DNA of 32,777 nucleotides from Sphingomonadaceae bacterium. GTDB taxonomy: Bacteria > Pseudomonadota > Alphaproteobacteria > Sphingomonadales > Sphingomonadaceae. The DNA lies in the NCBI GenBank assembly GCA_025356175.1, contig JANXUP010000170.1:1-32777 (forward strand), in the 5' to 3' direction. The notes under the pieces are model-generated. The model was not told the origin of the DNA, ran no database searches, and saw only the letters and a program-made list of their open reading frames with translations. The translations under genes and the position numbers were made by a program. Below, piece after piece: positions 7,382 through 16,170 of this stretch. Numbering within the stretch: the stretch's first letter is position 1; every line of letters starts with the position of its first letter.

Positions 7382-8484
7382 AGCAGCAGGTACGCAAACG
7401 TCAGCGCGCAGCCGAAACTCACCAGCGTTGCGGTCACCACCGGTACCCCGGCCTTCCAGCCCATACCGAGCAGCAGGTCCATCCGGCTGCGCATCGCGGT
7501 GGCGGTCACCGCCAGCAGCAACAGCGCCTTGGACGCGATCAGCCCCCATTGCACCACCGGTTGCGGCAGCGTCACGAGACTGTTGACCACCACCACCACC
7601 AGGAACGCGACGATAAACCACGGCAGCGCCAGCCGCCGCCAGATCGGTTGCCCGGCAGCGTCTCCGGCCGGGCCAATCGCCAGACTGGTCAGTGCCACCA
7701 GCGGCGCGAGGCTCGCCACCCGGGCGAGCTTGACGATCGTGGCGTAATTGCCGGCTGGATCTGAGAAGGCATAACCGCCGCCGATTGCCTGCGCGACATC
7801 GTGGATCGAGGCGCCGATCAGAAACCCGGCCTGGCCATTGCTGAGCCCCAGCTCGCCCGCGAGCGCCGGGTAGACCGACATGGCAAAGGCGCTGGCGAGC
7901 GATACACCCACAAGGGTTAGCGCGAACTGCGCCTGGCTCAACCGGTCCTTGCCGATCACCCCGTACAGCGCGAGCGCCGCGCTGGCTCCGCAGATCGCGG
8001 TGGCTCCGCCGGCGAGGATGCCGGCGTACTTCGATTGTCCGCTCAGTTTCGCACCCAGCAGTCCGGCAGCGAAAGTCATCGCCATGACCACGCCCAGCGC
8101 CGCGAACGGCAGCGGGCCAAGCGCGCTGATCTGCGCCCAGGTGACTTGCAGGCCGAGCACTACAATCCCCCAGCGCAGGCAGGTACGCGAGGCGAAATCG
8201 AGACCTGGATGGTTCTTGGTGTCGTGCGAGATGAAGTTGAGCGCAAGGCCGACCAGCAACCCAAGCAGGATCAGCGGGAAGCCGTAATGTTCGGAAAGCC
8301 ACGCCGCCGCAGCTGCCGCCACCCCGCACAGTGCGAGGCCGGGGAACAGCAGTGCGCGCTTGCTTGGCCCTGCCGGGACAGGCGCAGTTTCCGCCAACTG
8401 CAGTTCGCCGAACAGGTCGCCGCCATAGGGCAGGCTGTCCCAATCGACGCTGCGTCCTGCCTTGCCTGCTGCGCCCTCGGCCAC
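7378..8484 (-). CDS. YeiH-family (UPF0324) putative sulfate exporter/permease
   Basis: The 368-residue integral membrane protein has about ten hydrophobic spans after a polar N terminus of roughly 40 residues. Family landmarks are present: GLLVGLALNF, LRWGIVVLGLQVTWAQI, the GGATAICGASAALAL segment near the middle, and GASIHDVAQAIGGGYAFSD. These fit the Cons_hypoth698/YeiH family, annotated as putative sulfate exporters though transport has rarely been shown. The start is GTG at 8484 with an AGGGGAA ribosome site upstream. Its last codon overlaps the convergent DUF6356-like gene by four bases, and a perfect hairpin separates it from the alcohol dehydrogenase gene upstream. No sulfur-metabolism genes are nearby. 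Confidence 0.9.
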   Translation of the reverse strand: MAEGAAGKAGRSVDWDSLPYGGDLFGELQLAETAPVPAGPSKRALLFPGLALCGVAAAAAAWLSEHYGFPLILLGLLVGLALNFISHDTKNHPGLDFASRTCLRWGIVVLGLQVTWAQISALGPLPFAALGVVMAMTFAAGLLGAKLSGQSKYAGILAGGATAICGASAALALYGVIGKDRLSQAQFALTLVGVSLASAFAMSVYPALAGELGLSNGQAGFLIGASIHDVAQAIGGGYAFSDPAGNYATIVKLARVASLAPLVALTSLAIGPAGDAAGQPIWRRLALPWFIVAFLVVVVVNSLVTLPQPVVQWGLIASKALLLLAVTATAMRSRMDLLLGMGWKAGVPVVTATLVSFGCALTFAYLLL

Positions 8485-8503
8485 TCGCGTTCCCCTGCTT
8501 CCG

Positions 8504-8531
8504 ACCGTCAGGCCATAGCGTGCCTGACGGT
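8504..8531. terminator. perfect 10-base-pair hairpin between two - strand genes
   Basis: ACCGTCAGGC at 8504-8513 and its exact complement GCCTGACGGT at 8522-8531 enclose an 8-base loop. The site lies 16 bases beyond the alcohol dehydrogenase stop and 19 bases before the YeiH start, reading the - strand. It could end the dehydrogenase transcript or act in the leader of the permease. No U run follows the stem on the - strand, so terminator activity is uncertain and an operator is the alternative. Confidence 0.45.
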
Positions 8532-8547
8532 CAGGGCAAGCTAGCGC

Positions 8548-10653
8548 CTACTTGTCGCCCAGTGCCTTGTCCTCGTTGGCGCGCTTGACCACGTAGATGC
8601 GCGCCGCCTCGATCTGGTCGGGCGAGAACTGGTCCTTCCACGCGACCATTCCGTTCTGGCTTAGCAGCCCGTCATGCACGATCTGCTGCCACAGCTTGGG
8701 ATTGCCGAGCGCGGCGGAGTGACGAAGATCGGGATTGAGCGATCCCGCCACCGCGACGTTGCCGTGGCAGACGCTGCAACTGTTGGTGTAGATCTTCGAA
8801 CCCATCGCCAGCTGTGCGGGCGTGCCGGTGAACGGCGGCGGATCGAGCACGCGGTCCGCCATGGCGGGCATCGGCGCGAGCTGGCCTTTGGCGTTCAGCT
8901 TGAACACCAGCAGGCGGCTGATGTTGGGGGTCATCTTGCTGACCAGCTTACCGCCCGAAACGTCCCACACCCCGCCCCAGCCGACCAGCACCGCGACATA
9001 TTGTTCGCCGTCGATGGTATAGGTCATAGGTGCGGCAAGGATCCCGCTCTGGGTCGGGAACGACCACAGCTGCTTGCCGGCATCGGCGGTGTAGGCGCGG
9101 AATTCACCCTGCGCGGTGCCCTGGAACACCAGGTTACCCGCAGTACTGAGGATCCCGCCGTTGGTCGGGCTGGTGTAAGGCACCTTCCACTTTTCGGTAC
9201 CGGTGACCGGGTCGAACGCAACCAGTGCCCCGGTCATTGCCGCCATGGTTCCGGCGCGGACGGCCTTGTCGGCAGGGATATTGCCGCCGCTGGCATCGAT
9301 GCCGAGCTGGAAGCCGGTGGTGCCGGGCTTCCAGTCTGGATCGGGCGCATAAACCTGCGGAGTGTTGTTGACCGGGATGTAAACGAGGCCAGTCTTGGGG
9401 CTCATGCTCATCGGGGTCCAGCTATGCGCACCGATCGCGCCGGGGAAGCCAAGGAACGGCTTGCCGGTAACTTCATAGCGCGCTTCGGGATTGATCTTGG
9501 GCGCGCCGGTCACCGGATCGAGCCCAGAGGCCCAGTTGATCCCCTGGACGAACGGCTTGCCCGAGATGAAATTGCCGGTCTTGGCATCGAGTGTGTAGAA
9601 ATAGCCGTTCTTGGGCGCGTGCATGATCACATGCTGCTTGGTCCCATTGAGATCGAGATCGGCGACGATGACCTGCTGGGTTGAATCGAAGTCCCAGCGG
9701 TCTTCCGGGGTTTCCTGGAAGTGCCATGCATATGCACCGGTATCGGCGTTCACCGCGACGATCGAGGCAGTGTAGAGGCTGTCACCGGCCTTCTGGTTGG
9801 TGCCGCCGCGCTTGGCGGGGTTCCACGGCTCGGCATTGGCGGTACCGAAGTAGATCAGGTTCGTGACGGGATCATAGGTGATCCCGTCCCACACATTGCC
9901 GCCCCCGCCGGTCTTCCAGAAATCGCCGCTCCAGGTCTTGGCTGCGGCTTCAAGGTGCTTGCCCTCGGCTGGCTTGGATGGATCGCCCGGCACGGTATAG
10001 AACTTCCACACCTGATTGCCGGTCTGGGCGTCATAGGCCGCGATATAGCCGCGGCTGAAGTATTCCGAACCGGCCGAACCCAGCACCACCATGCCCTTGA
10101 CGATCCGCGGCGCGCCGGTGATTGCCTGGTGCGAGCCTTCGGGAATGGTCAGCTTCGACCAGACTTCCTTGCCGGTCTTTTGGTCCAGCGCGACCAGCCG
10201 CCCGTCGAGCGTGCCGACATAAACCTTGTCGCCGTACAGCGCGACGCCGCGGTTGACCGCATCGCAGCACACGTCGACCAGCTTGGCGCGCGGCACCTTG
10301 GGATCGTAAGACCATTTGAGCGCGCCAGTCTTGGCGTCATAGGCCTTGACCATCGACCACGCGGTGGAGACGTACAGGACTCCGTCGTGCATCAGCGGGG
10401 TGGCTTCCTGCCCGCGCGCGGTATCGAGGTCGGCCGACCAGGCAAGGCCCAGCTGGCTGACGTTCTTGTCGTTGACCTGGTCGAGCGGGGAATAACGCGT
10501 CTCGTTATGATCGCCCGCCACGGTCAGCCACTCGCCCGCTGGCGGCTGGCTCATCGCGGCATCGGTAACGCCTTGCGTGGCCGGAGCCGAGACCTGTTTG
10601 CCGCAAGCCGCCAACGGCAACAGCAGGGCGAGTGCCAGAACCTTCGAACGCAT
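8548..10653 (-). CDS. PQQ-dependent alcohol dehydrogenase with C-terminal cytochrome c (quinohemoprotein)
   Basis: The 701-residue enzyme oxidises alcohols in the periplasm and passes electrons from PQQ to its own heme. A lipoprotein signal (LLPLAAC, Cys17) suggests membrane anchoring. The eight-bladed propeller carries the vicinal disulfide C129-C130 over PQQ. Calcium and active-site residues align as E197 (GSEYFSRG), N273 (GTANAEPWN) and the catalytic base D318 (PEDRWDFD). The cytochrome c domain has C626-S-V-C629-H630, with M669 as likely axial ligand. This is the type II quinohemoprotein layout. The ATG at 10653 has GGAGAGG upstream; the longer open frame to 10869 is not used. A dienelactone-hydrolase-like gene diverges from it. 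PQQ synthesis genes are absent here. Confidence 0.95.
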   Translation of the reverse strand: MRSKVLALALLLPLAACGKQVSAPATQGVTDAAMSQPPAGEWLTVAGDHNETRYSPLDQVNDKNVSQLGLAWSADLDTARGQEATPLMHDGVLYVSTAWSMVKAYDAKTGALKWSYDPKVPRAKLVDVCCDAVNRGVALYGDKVYVGTLDGRLVALDQKTGKEVWSKLTIPEGSHQAITGAPRIVKGMVVLGSAGSEYFSRGYIAAYDAQTGNQVWKFYTVPGDPSKPAEGKHLEAAAKTWSGDFWKTGGGGNVWDGITYDPVTNLIYFGTANAEPWNPAKRGGTNQKAGDSLYTASIVAVNADTGAYAWHFQETPEDRWDFDSTQQVIVADLDLNGTKQHVIMHAPKNGYFYTLDAKTGNFISGKPFVQGINWASGLDPVTGAPKINPEARYEVTGKPFLGFPGAIGAHSWTPMSMSPKTGLVYIPVNNTPQVYAPDPDWKPGTTGFQLGIDASGGNIPADKAVRAGTMAAMTGALVAFDPVTGTEKWKVPYTSPTNGGILSTAGNLVFQGTAQGEFRAYTADAGKQLWSFPTQSGILAAPMTYTIDGEQYVAVLVGWGGVWDVSGGKLVSKMTPNISRLLVFKLNAKGQLAPMPAMADRVLDPPPFTGTPAQLAMGSKIYTNSCSVCHGNVAVAGSLNPDLRHSAALGNPKLWQQIVHDGLLSQNGMVAWKDQFSPDQIEAARIYVVKRANEDKALGDK

Positions 10654-10845
10654 GGATGTCCTCTCCGAAAATGCGCCAGCCTGATAGCCGGTCTTGGCGC
10701 GCAGCATGCCTTCACACCGCCGACGAATCCACCATTTAATTACGCGATTAACATGCACCTTGAGGCAAGCACGCAAATCGCGATTGTCTTCACCCGTAGC
10801 TTGGCTAGTTTCGGAAGCACTGGGCGGGACGAGGAGAGCTCGAAA
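10654..10845. promoter_or_regulatory. divergent promoter region between PQQ dehydrogenase and hydrolase genes
   Basis: This 192-base gap separates two outward-reading genes, so it should contain both promoters. Two small dyads stand out in its AT-richer centre. One is TTAAT/ATTAA at 10736-10740 and 10747-10751 with a 6-base spacer; the other is the perfect 10-base palindrome AATCGCGATT at 10776-10785. Either could be an operator for shared control. No promoter hexamers are convincing, and the + strand reading frame that crosses the gap is an accidental extension. Confidence 0.35.
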
Positions 10846-11721
10846 ATGTGTGATGATCTGACCGCTCATGAGGAAGATGAGGCACTTGCTGCCAACGGCC
10901 TCAATCGCCGCCAGTTCGCCGCGATCAGCGCGGCTGGCGTGCTCGCCGCATGTGCCGGCAGTGAGAGCGACGCGAAGGCCCGCGCCGGCCTTGCTGAAAG
11001 CACAGTCTCAATCACCACGGCTGACGGCACCGCCGATGCGTTCTTCGTGCGCCCGGTCAAGGGCAAGCACGCGGCGGTGATCATGTGGCCTGATATTGCA
11101 GGCCTGCGCCCCGCCTACATGGAAATGGGCCGCCAACTGGCAGCGGCGGGTTTCGCGGTGCTGGTGGTCAACCACTACTACCGCTCGGCCAAGGCGCCGA
11201 TCCTGGCGTCAATGGCCGAATGGCGCACGCCCGAGGGGCAGGCCAAGCTCAAGCCGATGATTGCGGCGATTACCCCGCAAGGCGTGACCACCGACACGAT
11301 GGCCTTCACTGCCTGGCTCGACAAGCAGGCGGCGGTCAATCGGCAGCGCGGCATCGGGACGATCGGCTATTGCATGACCGGGCCCTATACGGTGCGTGCC
11401 GCAGCGGCGGTGCCGCGGCGGATCAAGGCGGCGGCATCGTGCCACGGCGGCGGGCTGGTGACCCAGGCGCCCGATAGCCCGCACAAGCTGATCGCCAGTA
11501 CGCAGGCGAGCTACCTGTTCGCCATCGCCCGCAACGACGATACCCGCGCGCCGGGCGACAAGGATGCGCTTAAGGCTGTGGCTGCGGCGGCGGGCCGTCC
11601 AGCCGAGATCGAGGTCTACAACGCCGATCATGGCTGGTGCACATTGGATGCGCCGACTTATGACAAGGGCGAAGCGCAGCGGGCCTGGGCCCGGGTTCTG
11701 GCGCTGTTCGGGAATTTGTAA
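10846..11721 (+). CDS. exported dienelactone-hydrolase-family protein
   Basis: The 291-residue alpha/beta hydrolase has the DLH-type nucleophile C176 in GTIGYCMTG, with an acid in ARNDD (231-232) and H262 in YNADHGWC. It may hydrolyse lactones or esters, but the substrate is unknown. The N terminus carries NRRQFAAISAAGVLAAC: a twin-arginine pair at 21-22 followed by a lipobox-like LAAC with C36. It is therefore probably a Tat-exported and possibly lipid-anchored periplasmic enzyme, unlike the cytoplasmic DLH of chlorocatechol pathways. The ATG at 10846 has GAGGAG about 8 bases upstream. It diverges from the periplasmic PQQ dehydrogenase, so the two may act on related substrates; that link is inferred from position. 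Confidence 0.9.
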   Translation: MCDDLTAHEEDEALAANGLNRRQFAAISAAGVLAACAGSESDAKARAGLAESTVSITTADGTADAFFVRPVKGKHAAVIMWPDIAGLRPAYMEMGRQLAAAGFAVLVVNHYYRSAKAPILASMAEWRTPEGQAKLKPMIAAITPQGVTTDTMAFTAWLDKQAAVNRQRGIGTIGYCMTGPYTVRAAAAVPRRIKAAASCHGGGLVTQAPDSPHKLIASTQASYLFAIARNDDTRAPGDKDALKAVAAAAGRPAEIEVYNADHGWCTLDAPTYDKGEAQRAWARVLALFGNL

Positions 11722-11750
11722 CAGATCCGGATGCTCGTTAGCACCCAGCT

Positions 11751-11892
11751 CCGTTCGTCCTGAGGAGCCGCTCTGCGGCATCTCGAAGGACCATAGGCCG
11801 CGCGCGGTGCTTCGGCCGCGCGCGCGGTGCTTCGAGACGGGTCTTCGACCCTTCGCTTCGCTCCGGGCTCAGTCCCTCCTCAGCACGAACGG
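11751..11892. repeat. intergenic palindromic repeat with internal tandem copies
   Basis: Outer arms CCGTTCGTCCTGAGGA at 11751-11766 and TCCTCAGCACGAACGG at 11877-11892 are complementary at 15 of 16 positions. Between them a GGCCGCGCGCGGTGCTTCG-like unit occurs twice in tandem, at 11796-11814 and 11814-11834, the second copy carrying two extra bases. The element fills the gap between two convergent genes, the hydrolase (ending 11721) and the hypothetical gene ending at 11910. It resembles mobile intergenic palindromes common in sphingomonad genomes and may fold strongly in RNA. No coding capacity is apparent. Confidence 0.75.
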
Positions 11893-11909
11893 GGTTTTTG
11901 GAACGGGGG

Positions 11910-12395
11910 CTATTGCCCCTCGCTCCTGGAGCCCGGCGAGCTCTTTGGGTTCACCAGGATCACCACCTCGTCGTAAACCGACAAGAGGTGGCTGTCGTAC
12001 CACTGGTCGAGCACGCATTTGACCCGGCCGAAGAACGCCGGGACGTCTTCGAGCACGTAGTGGCCCTTGTATTGCGGGCCCGCCGCTTCGGGGTAAGTCT
12101 GCGGCCGCTCGATATCGAGCGCCTGGCCTTTGAGGTACGAGGCTATTTCATCGATGTGCTGGCGCAGGGCCATGCGGCGGGAATCGCCGCTGCCGCCGCC
12201 GCTGCGGCACAGGCCCAACTCATCCTTGGCCTTGTCGAGCAAGCCGGTGAGATAGAGATAGACCCGGTCCATGTTCTCGCGCTTCAGCGCGATCATGGTG
12301 TCGACGTAGTCCTTCTGGACACGCAGGGCTGCGGTTTCGGGATGTTCCGAACCCCAGAAGCCTTGGGAGAATTCTTTCGGGTTATGCTGGATCAT
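11910..12395 (-). CDS. hypothetical protein, 161 residues
   Basis: I do not recognise this protein. It is soluble, with no signal peptide or membrane span. Its first half is helical and charged (HPETAALRVQKDYVDTMIALKRENMDRVYLYLTGLLDKAKDELGL, read in parts). A serine/glycine-rich turn (RSGGGSGDSRR) follows, then a segment containing RVKCVLDQWYDSHLLSVYDEVVILVN. The composition looks like a real protein and the frame is the only credible one here. The ATG whose first base is 12395 has no clear ribosome site. It diverges from the stomatin-like gene across a 129-base gap. That gap holds a small stem (GGCGG/CCGCC at 12426-12443) and nothing else I can name. No function is proposed. Confidence 0.65.
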   Translation of the reverse strand: MIQHNPKEFSQGFWGSEHPETAALRVQKDYVDTMIALKRENMDRVYLYLTGLLDKAKDELGLCRSGGGSGDSRRMALRQHIDEIASYLKGQALDIERPQTYPEAAGPQYKGHYVLEDVPAFFGRVKCVLDQWYDSHLLSVYDEVVILVNPKSSPGSRSEGQ

Positions 12396-12524
12396 GGCCG
12401 CAGCACTACGCCGATATGGTTACTTGGCGGTTAAATATCCGCCTCTGGCCGAGCTGCCGGATTTACTTGCCGCCGCCAACGGAACCGCTAAGATTCGTTT
12501 GAGTTTTTTGGAGGGAAAATAAAC

Positions 12525-13448
12525 ATGCCCGGCGTCCTGATAGCCCTGGTGGGGCTGGTGTTCATTTTTCTGCTGATGGGCGTGCGCGTCGTCACCCAGG
12601 GCTATGTCTATACGATCGAACGGCTCGGCAAGTTCACGCTCGCTGCGCAGCCCGGGCTGCACCTGATCATCCCGTTCGTTGACCGGGTCGGCCGCAAAAT
12701 CAACATGATGGAACAGGTGCTCGATATCCCCGGACAAGAGATCATCACCCGCGACAACGCGATGGTCGGGGTCGATGCGATCGTGTTCTTCCAGGTGCTC
12801 GATCCGGGCAAGGCGGCTTATGAGGTATCGAACCTCGTTGTCGCGATCATGCAGCTGACCACCACCAACCTGCGCACCGTGATGGGTTCGATGGACCTTG
12901 ATGAGACGCTGTCGCGGCGCGATGAGATCAACGCCAAGCTGCTGACCGTGATCGATCACGCGACCGAGCCGTGGGGGGTCAAGATCACCCGGATCGAGAT
13001 CAAGGACATCCGCCCGCCCGCCGACATTTCCAACGCGATGGCCCGGCAGATGAAGGCCGAGCGTGAAAAGCGGGCCAACATCCTTGAGGCCGAAGGGTTC
13101 CGCCAGGCTGAAATCCTCAAGGCCGAGGGTGAAAAGCAAGCCGCGATCCTGTCCGCCGAAGGCCGCAAGGAGGCCGCCTTCCGCGATGCAGAGGCGCGCG
13201 AACGCTCGGCGCAGGCTGAAGCGCAGGCGACCAAGGTGGTGTCCGAGGCGATCGCCACTTCGGGCACCCAGGCACTCAATTACTTCGTTGCGCAGAAATA
13301 TACCGAGGCGGTCGCTGCCTTCGCCAATTCGCCCAATGCCAAGACCATCCTGTTCCCGGTCGAGGCGACCCAGCTGATCGGTTCGATCGGCGGGATCGGG
13401 GCGCTGGTGAAGGATGCACTGGGTGATGGCAGCGGAACTAACAAATGA
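12525..13448 (+). CDS. qmcA: SPFH/band 7 domain protein (stomatin-like, QmcA type)
   Basis: The 307-residue protein has one N-terminal membrane span (residues 3-22) and an SPFH domain. Family landmarks are [38 protein letters not shown] and the [15 protein letters not shown] stretch. A long charged coiled coil at about 175-250 ([28 protein letters not shown] in the middle) precedes a short C-terminal tail. Such proteins form large membrane rings or scaffolds linked to membrane quality control and lipid microdomains. TTGGAGGG lies 11 bases upstream of the ATG. The stop overlaps the start of the NfeD gene (ATGA at 13445-13448), the classic stomatin-NfeD operon. The gene symbol follows the E. 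coli homologue. Confidence 0.93.
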   Translation: MPGVLIALVGLVFIFLLMGVRVVTQGYVYTIERLGKFTLAAQPGLHLIIPFVDRVGRKINMMEQVLDIPGQEIITRDNAMVGVDAIVFFQVLDPGKAAYEVSNLVVAIMQLTTTNLRTVMGSMDLDETLSRRDEINAKLLTVIDHATEPWGVKITRIEIKDIRPPADISNAMARQMKAEREKRANILEAEGFRQAEILKAEGEKQAAILSAEGRKEAAFRDAEARERSAQAEAQATKVVSEAIATSGTQALNYFVAQKYTEAVAAFANSPNAKTILFPVEATQLIGSIGGIGALVKDALGDGSGTNK

Positions 13449-13894
13449 ACCTGCTGGGCACCACGTTTGATCCACACTGGGCTTGGCTCGCGCTCGGCCT
13501 GGTCCTGGCAGTGGGCGAGATGACCATTCCGGGCGTGTTCCTGATCTGGATGGCCGGCGCGGCGGTGATTACCGGGCTGGCGACCTGGCTTGTGCCGCTG
13601 TCGGTACCATTGCAGGTGGTGCTGTTCGCAGTTTTGTCAGTGGGTGCGGTTTTTATCGGGCGCAACTGGTTGCGGGCCAACCCGATTGTTGCGGCCGATC
13701 CGATGATGAACGATCGCGGCGCACGCGCCATCGGCGAGACCGTCGTCGTGACGCAAGTGATCGAAGGCGGCGAAGGGCGGGTCAAGCTGGGCGACAGCGA
13801 ATGGATCGCCAAGGGTCCCGATGCCGAACCCGGCACGCGGATGCGGGTTGCTTCGCACAACGGTTCGATACTGATGGTCGAGTACCTGCACTAG
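13445..13894 (+). CDS. NfeD-family membrane protein
   Basis: This 149-residue protein is of the short NfeD type, lacking the ClpP-like protease domain of long NfeD. Three hydrophobic segments fill about residues 13-72 ([24 protein letters not shown] begins the first). A C-terminal OB-fold-like domain follows, with [24 protein letters not shown] and [17 protein letters not shown]. NfeD partners bind SPFH proteins, here the QmcA-like product encoded just upstream with overlapping codons, and together they probably sit in the inner membrane. After it comes a 128-base gap before the penicillin-binding protein gene, with no recognisable structure beyond GC-rich sequence. Confidence 0.92.
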   Translation: MNLLGTTFDPHWAWLALGLVLAVGEMTIPGVFLIWMAGAAVITGLATWLVPLSVPLQVVLFAVLSVGAVFIGRNWLRANPIVAADPMMNDRGARAIGETVVVTQVIEGGEGRVKLGDSEWIAKGPDAEPGTRMRVASHNGSILMVEYLH

Positions 13895-14022
13895 CCGGGC
13901 CGGGCAGGGAGTGCGGCGGGTGCACGCAATCTCCATATTTCCCCCATTAACCCTGCGCTCTTATTGGCCTATGAGACGCGTGCCGTGCAGGCCTTGCCCG
14001 GCTGGAGGATTGAACGAGCCCA

Positions 14023-16164
14023 ATGGCCAGGTCTGATATCCGGCGCACGCCGCCGCCCAGTGGCGGACGTCCCCGCAATCCTCAGAAGCAGCCGCCACGC
14101 GGGTGGCGCTTGCTCGTCCGCCGCCTGCTCGTGTGGGGCGGCTCGCTCGGCCTGCTCGCGCTCGTCTCGCTGGTGGTCGCGGTCGGGCTGGCAGCGCGGA
14201 CCCTGCCCGATTTCGATCAACTGAAGGCCAACCAGAACGAACAGATGATCGTGGTGCGCGCGCGCGACGGCAGCGAACTGGTCACGCTGGGGCCAAGTTA
14301 TGGCAAATGGCTGAGCGCGGGCCAAATCCCGCAGGTGATGAAGGACGCCATCCTTTCGACCGAGGACAAGCGCTATTATTCGCATGTCGGCATCGATCCG
14401 ATCGGGGTCGCGCGCTCGTTCCAGATTCGCGCCCAGACCGGTGCCTGGCGGCAGGGCGGCTCGACCATCACCCAGCAGCTGGCGCGCACGGTGTTCCTCA
14501 ACAACACCAAGACCTTCGGCCGCAAACTGCGCGAGGCGGTACTGGCGCTGGCGCTTGAGTGGAAATTTTCGAAATCGCAGATCCTCGAGCTATACCTCAA
14601 CAAGGTTTATTTCGGCGGCGGCGCTTACGGGGTCGATTCCGCTGCGCGCAAGTTCTTCGGCCATAGCGGCGACCAGCTGTCGCTGCCAGAAGCAGCGATC
14701 ATCGCAGGTCTGGTCAAGGCGCCGTCGCACTACGCGCCGACCGCCGATGCCGAAGCCGCCGTCGGGCGCGGCCAGGTCGTGCTCGGGCTGATGGTCGAAA
14801 ACAAGAAGGTCAGTAGTAGCGCGGCGCAGGACGCCGATTTCAAGGGACTGAAATTCGCGCAGGAAAGCGGCCAGAACTCGGTGCGCTACTTTACCGACTG
14901 GGCCTTGCCGCAGCTCGACATCCTGCTGCCTGAGAACACCGAACCGATCGAGGTCTGGACCACGCTGGATCCCAAGCTGCAGGGCGCGGCGACCGATTCG
15001 ATCACGCGCAACGTGCCGGGCGGAGCGCAGGGTGCGCTGGTCAGCATGGACCGCGACGGCGCGGTGCTCGCGCTGGTCGGCGGAACCGATTATGTGACAT
15101 CCAACTACAACCGCGCGACCAATGCCGTGCGCCAGCCCGGCTCGGCGTGGAAGCTGTTCGTCTACCTTGCGGCGCTGGAATCGGGCTATACGCCAACCAG
15201 CGAAGTGGTCGACGAGCCGGTTACGATCCAGGGCTGGAGCCCGCGCAATTCGGGCGGGACTTACGCGGGCAAGATCGATGTGCGCACCGCCTTTGCCTAT
15301 TCGAAGAACACGGTCGCAGCGCAGTTGGGCAACGAAGTGGGCTTTTCCTCGGTCGCCGGGATGGCGCGGCGGTTTGGCATCACCACGCCGATTTCGACCG
15401 TGCCATCGATGGTGCTGGGGTCGAACGAAGTGCGCCTGATCGACATGACCCGCGCCTTCGCTGCGGTTTCAGCGCAAGGCCAGGCGATCGAGCCCTATGG
15501 GATCACCAAGGTTGCGACCACCGCGGGCCGGGTGCTTTACCAGCACACGTCCAAGCAGGGACCCTCGCTGGTTCCGCTCAGCGTGACTGCAGGGATTACC
15601 GACCTGCTGCAGACCGCAGTCAGCATCGGTACGGGCCGCGCCGCGCAGATCGGCCGCCCCGTCGCGGGCAAGACCGGGACCACCACTTCAAACAAGGACG
15701 GCTGGTTCCTCGGCTTTTCGAGCGGGATTACCACCGGGGTGTGGATGGGCCGCGACGATGACAAGCCGGTGCCCGGCCTGCAAGGCGGGACCGCCCCGGC
15801 GCGCGCCTTTGCCAGCTACATGAAGATTGCGGTGGCCGGCCGTCCGGTCGAGCAGTTCCAGACCCAGGCACAGTTGCCGAGCTGGCAGCTCGAACCCGAC
15901 GACGAGGCCAACTTCAGCGGCCGGCCCGAGGACTATTACTACGTCGATGAACAGGGCAACCTGATTGATCCGGCCAAGCAGCCGGCGATCGAGCGGCCGC
16001 GCTCGCCTGCTCAAGAGGTGCCGGGCGGCAACAGCGGAGGACTGGTCCCGGCCTCACCGCCGCCAGCCGCCAACGACGATTTCCTTAACGAGGCGACCGG
16101 TGGCAGCAAGCCCGGCGGGCGGTCTGGCGGGAGCAGCGAAAACCGCACGCCCCCGCCGAACTAA
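14023..16164 (+). CDS. class A penicillin-binding protein (bifunctional transglycosylase/transpeptidase)
   Basis: The 713-residue enzyme builds peptidoglycan at the periplasmic face. A basic, proline-rich cytoplasmic tail (1-32) precedes one membrane anchor (about 33-58). The GT51 transglycosylase follows: E114 in LSTEDKRYY, RQGGSTITQQLARTVFL at 143-159, and ILELYLNKVYFGGGAYGV. The transpeptidase domain has S374-A-W-K (acylated serine), S427-K-N and K550-T-G. The tail from about 640 is rich in Pro, Gly and Ser and probably disordered. At 713 residues it is short for PBP1A and lacks an obvious OB insert, so it is closer to small PBP1-type enzymes. The start at 14023 has GGAGGA 14-19 bases upstream. 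It converges on degP with six bases between stops. Confidence 0.95.
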   Translation: MARSDIRRTPPPSGGRPRNPQKQPPRGWRLLVRRLLVWGGSLGLLALVSLVVAVGLAARTLPDFDQLKANQNEQMIVVRARDGSELVTLGPSYGKWLSAGQIPQVMKDAILSTEDKRYYSHVGIDPIGVARSFQIRAQTGAWRQGGSTITQQLARTVFLNNTKTFGRKLREAVLALALEWKFSKSQILELYLNKVYFGGGAYGVDSAARKFFGHSGDQLSLPEAAIIAGLVKAPSHYAPTADAEAAVGRGQVVLGLMVENKKVSSSAAQDADFKGLKFAQESGQNSVRYFTDWALPQLDILLPENTEPIEVWTTLDPKLQGAATDSITRNVPGGAQGALVSMDRDGAVLALVGGTDYVTSNYNRATNAVRQPGSAWKLFVYLAALESGYTPTSEVVDEPVTIQGWSPRNSGGTYAGKIDVRTAFAYSKNTVAAQLGNEVGFSSVAGMARRFGITTPISTVPSMVLGSNEVRLIDMTRAFAAVSAQGQAIEPYGITKVATTAGRVLYQHTSKQGPSLVPLSVTAGITDLLQTAVSIGTGRAAQIGRPVAGKTGTTTSNKDGWFLGFSSGITTGVWMGRDDDKPVPGLQGGTAPARAFASYMKIAVAGRPVEQFQTQAQLPSWQLEPDDEANFSGRPEDYYYVDEQGNLIDPAKQPAIERPRSPAQEVPGGNSGGLVPASPPPAANDDFLNEATGGSKPGGRSGGSSENRTPPPN

Positions 16165-16170
16165 GGCTGT

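Noticed and set aside
7070..8443. 457-codon alternative frame on the - strand over YeiH
   Set aside because: It is arginine and glycine rich without membrane spans, while the other - strand frame gives a clear YeiH-type protein.
9721..10845. N-terminal extension of the hydrolase frame through the PQQ dehydrogenase
   Set aside because: The hydrolase begins at 10846 with a ribosome site and export signal. The upstream part is antisense to the dehydrogenase.
11796..11834. CRISPR-like tandem repeat
   Set aside because: Only two abutting units without spacers; it is part of an intergenic palindrome. No CRISPR array or cas gene was seen in the window.
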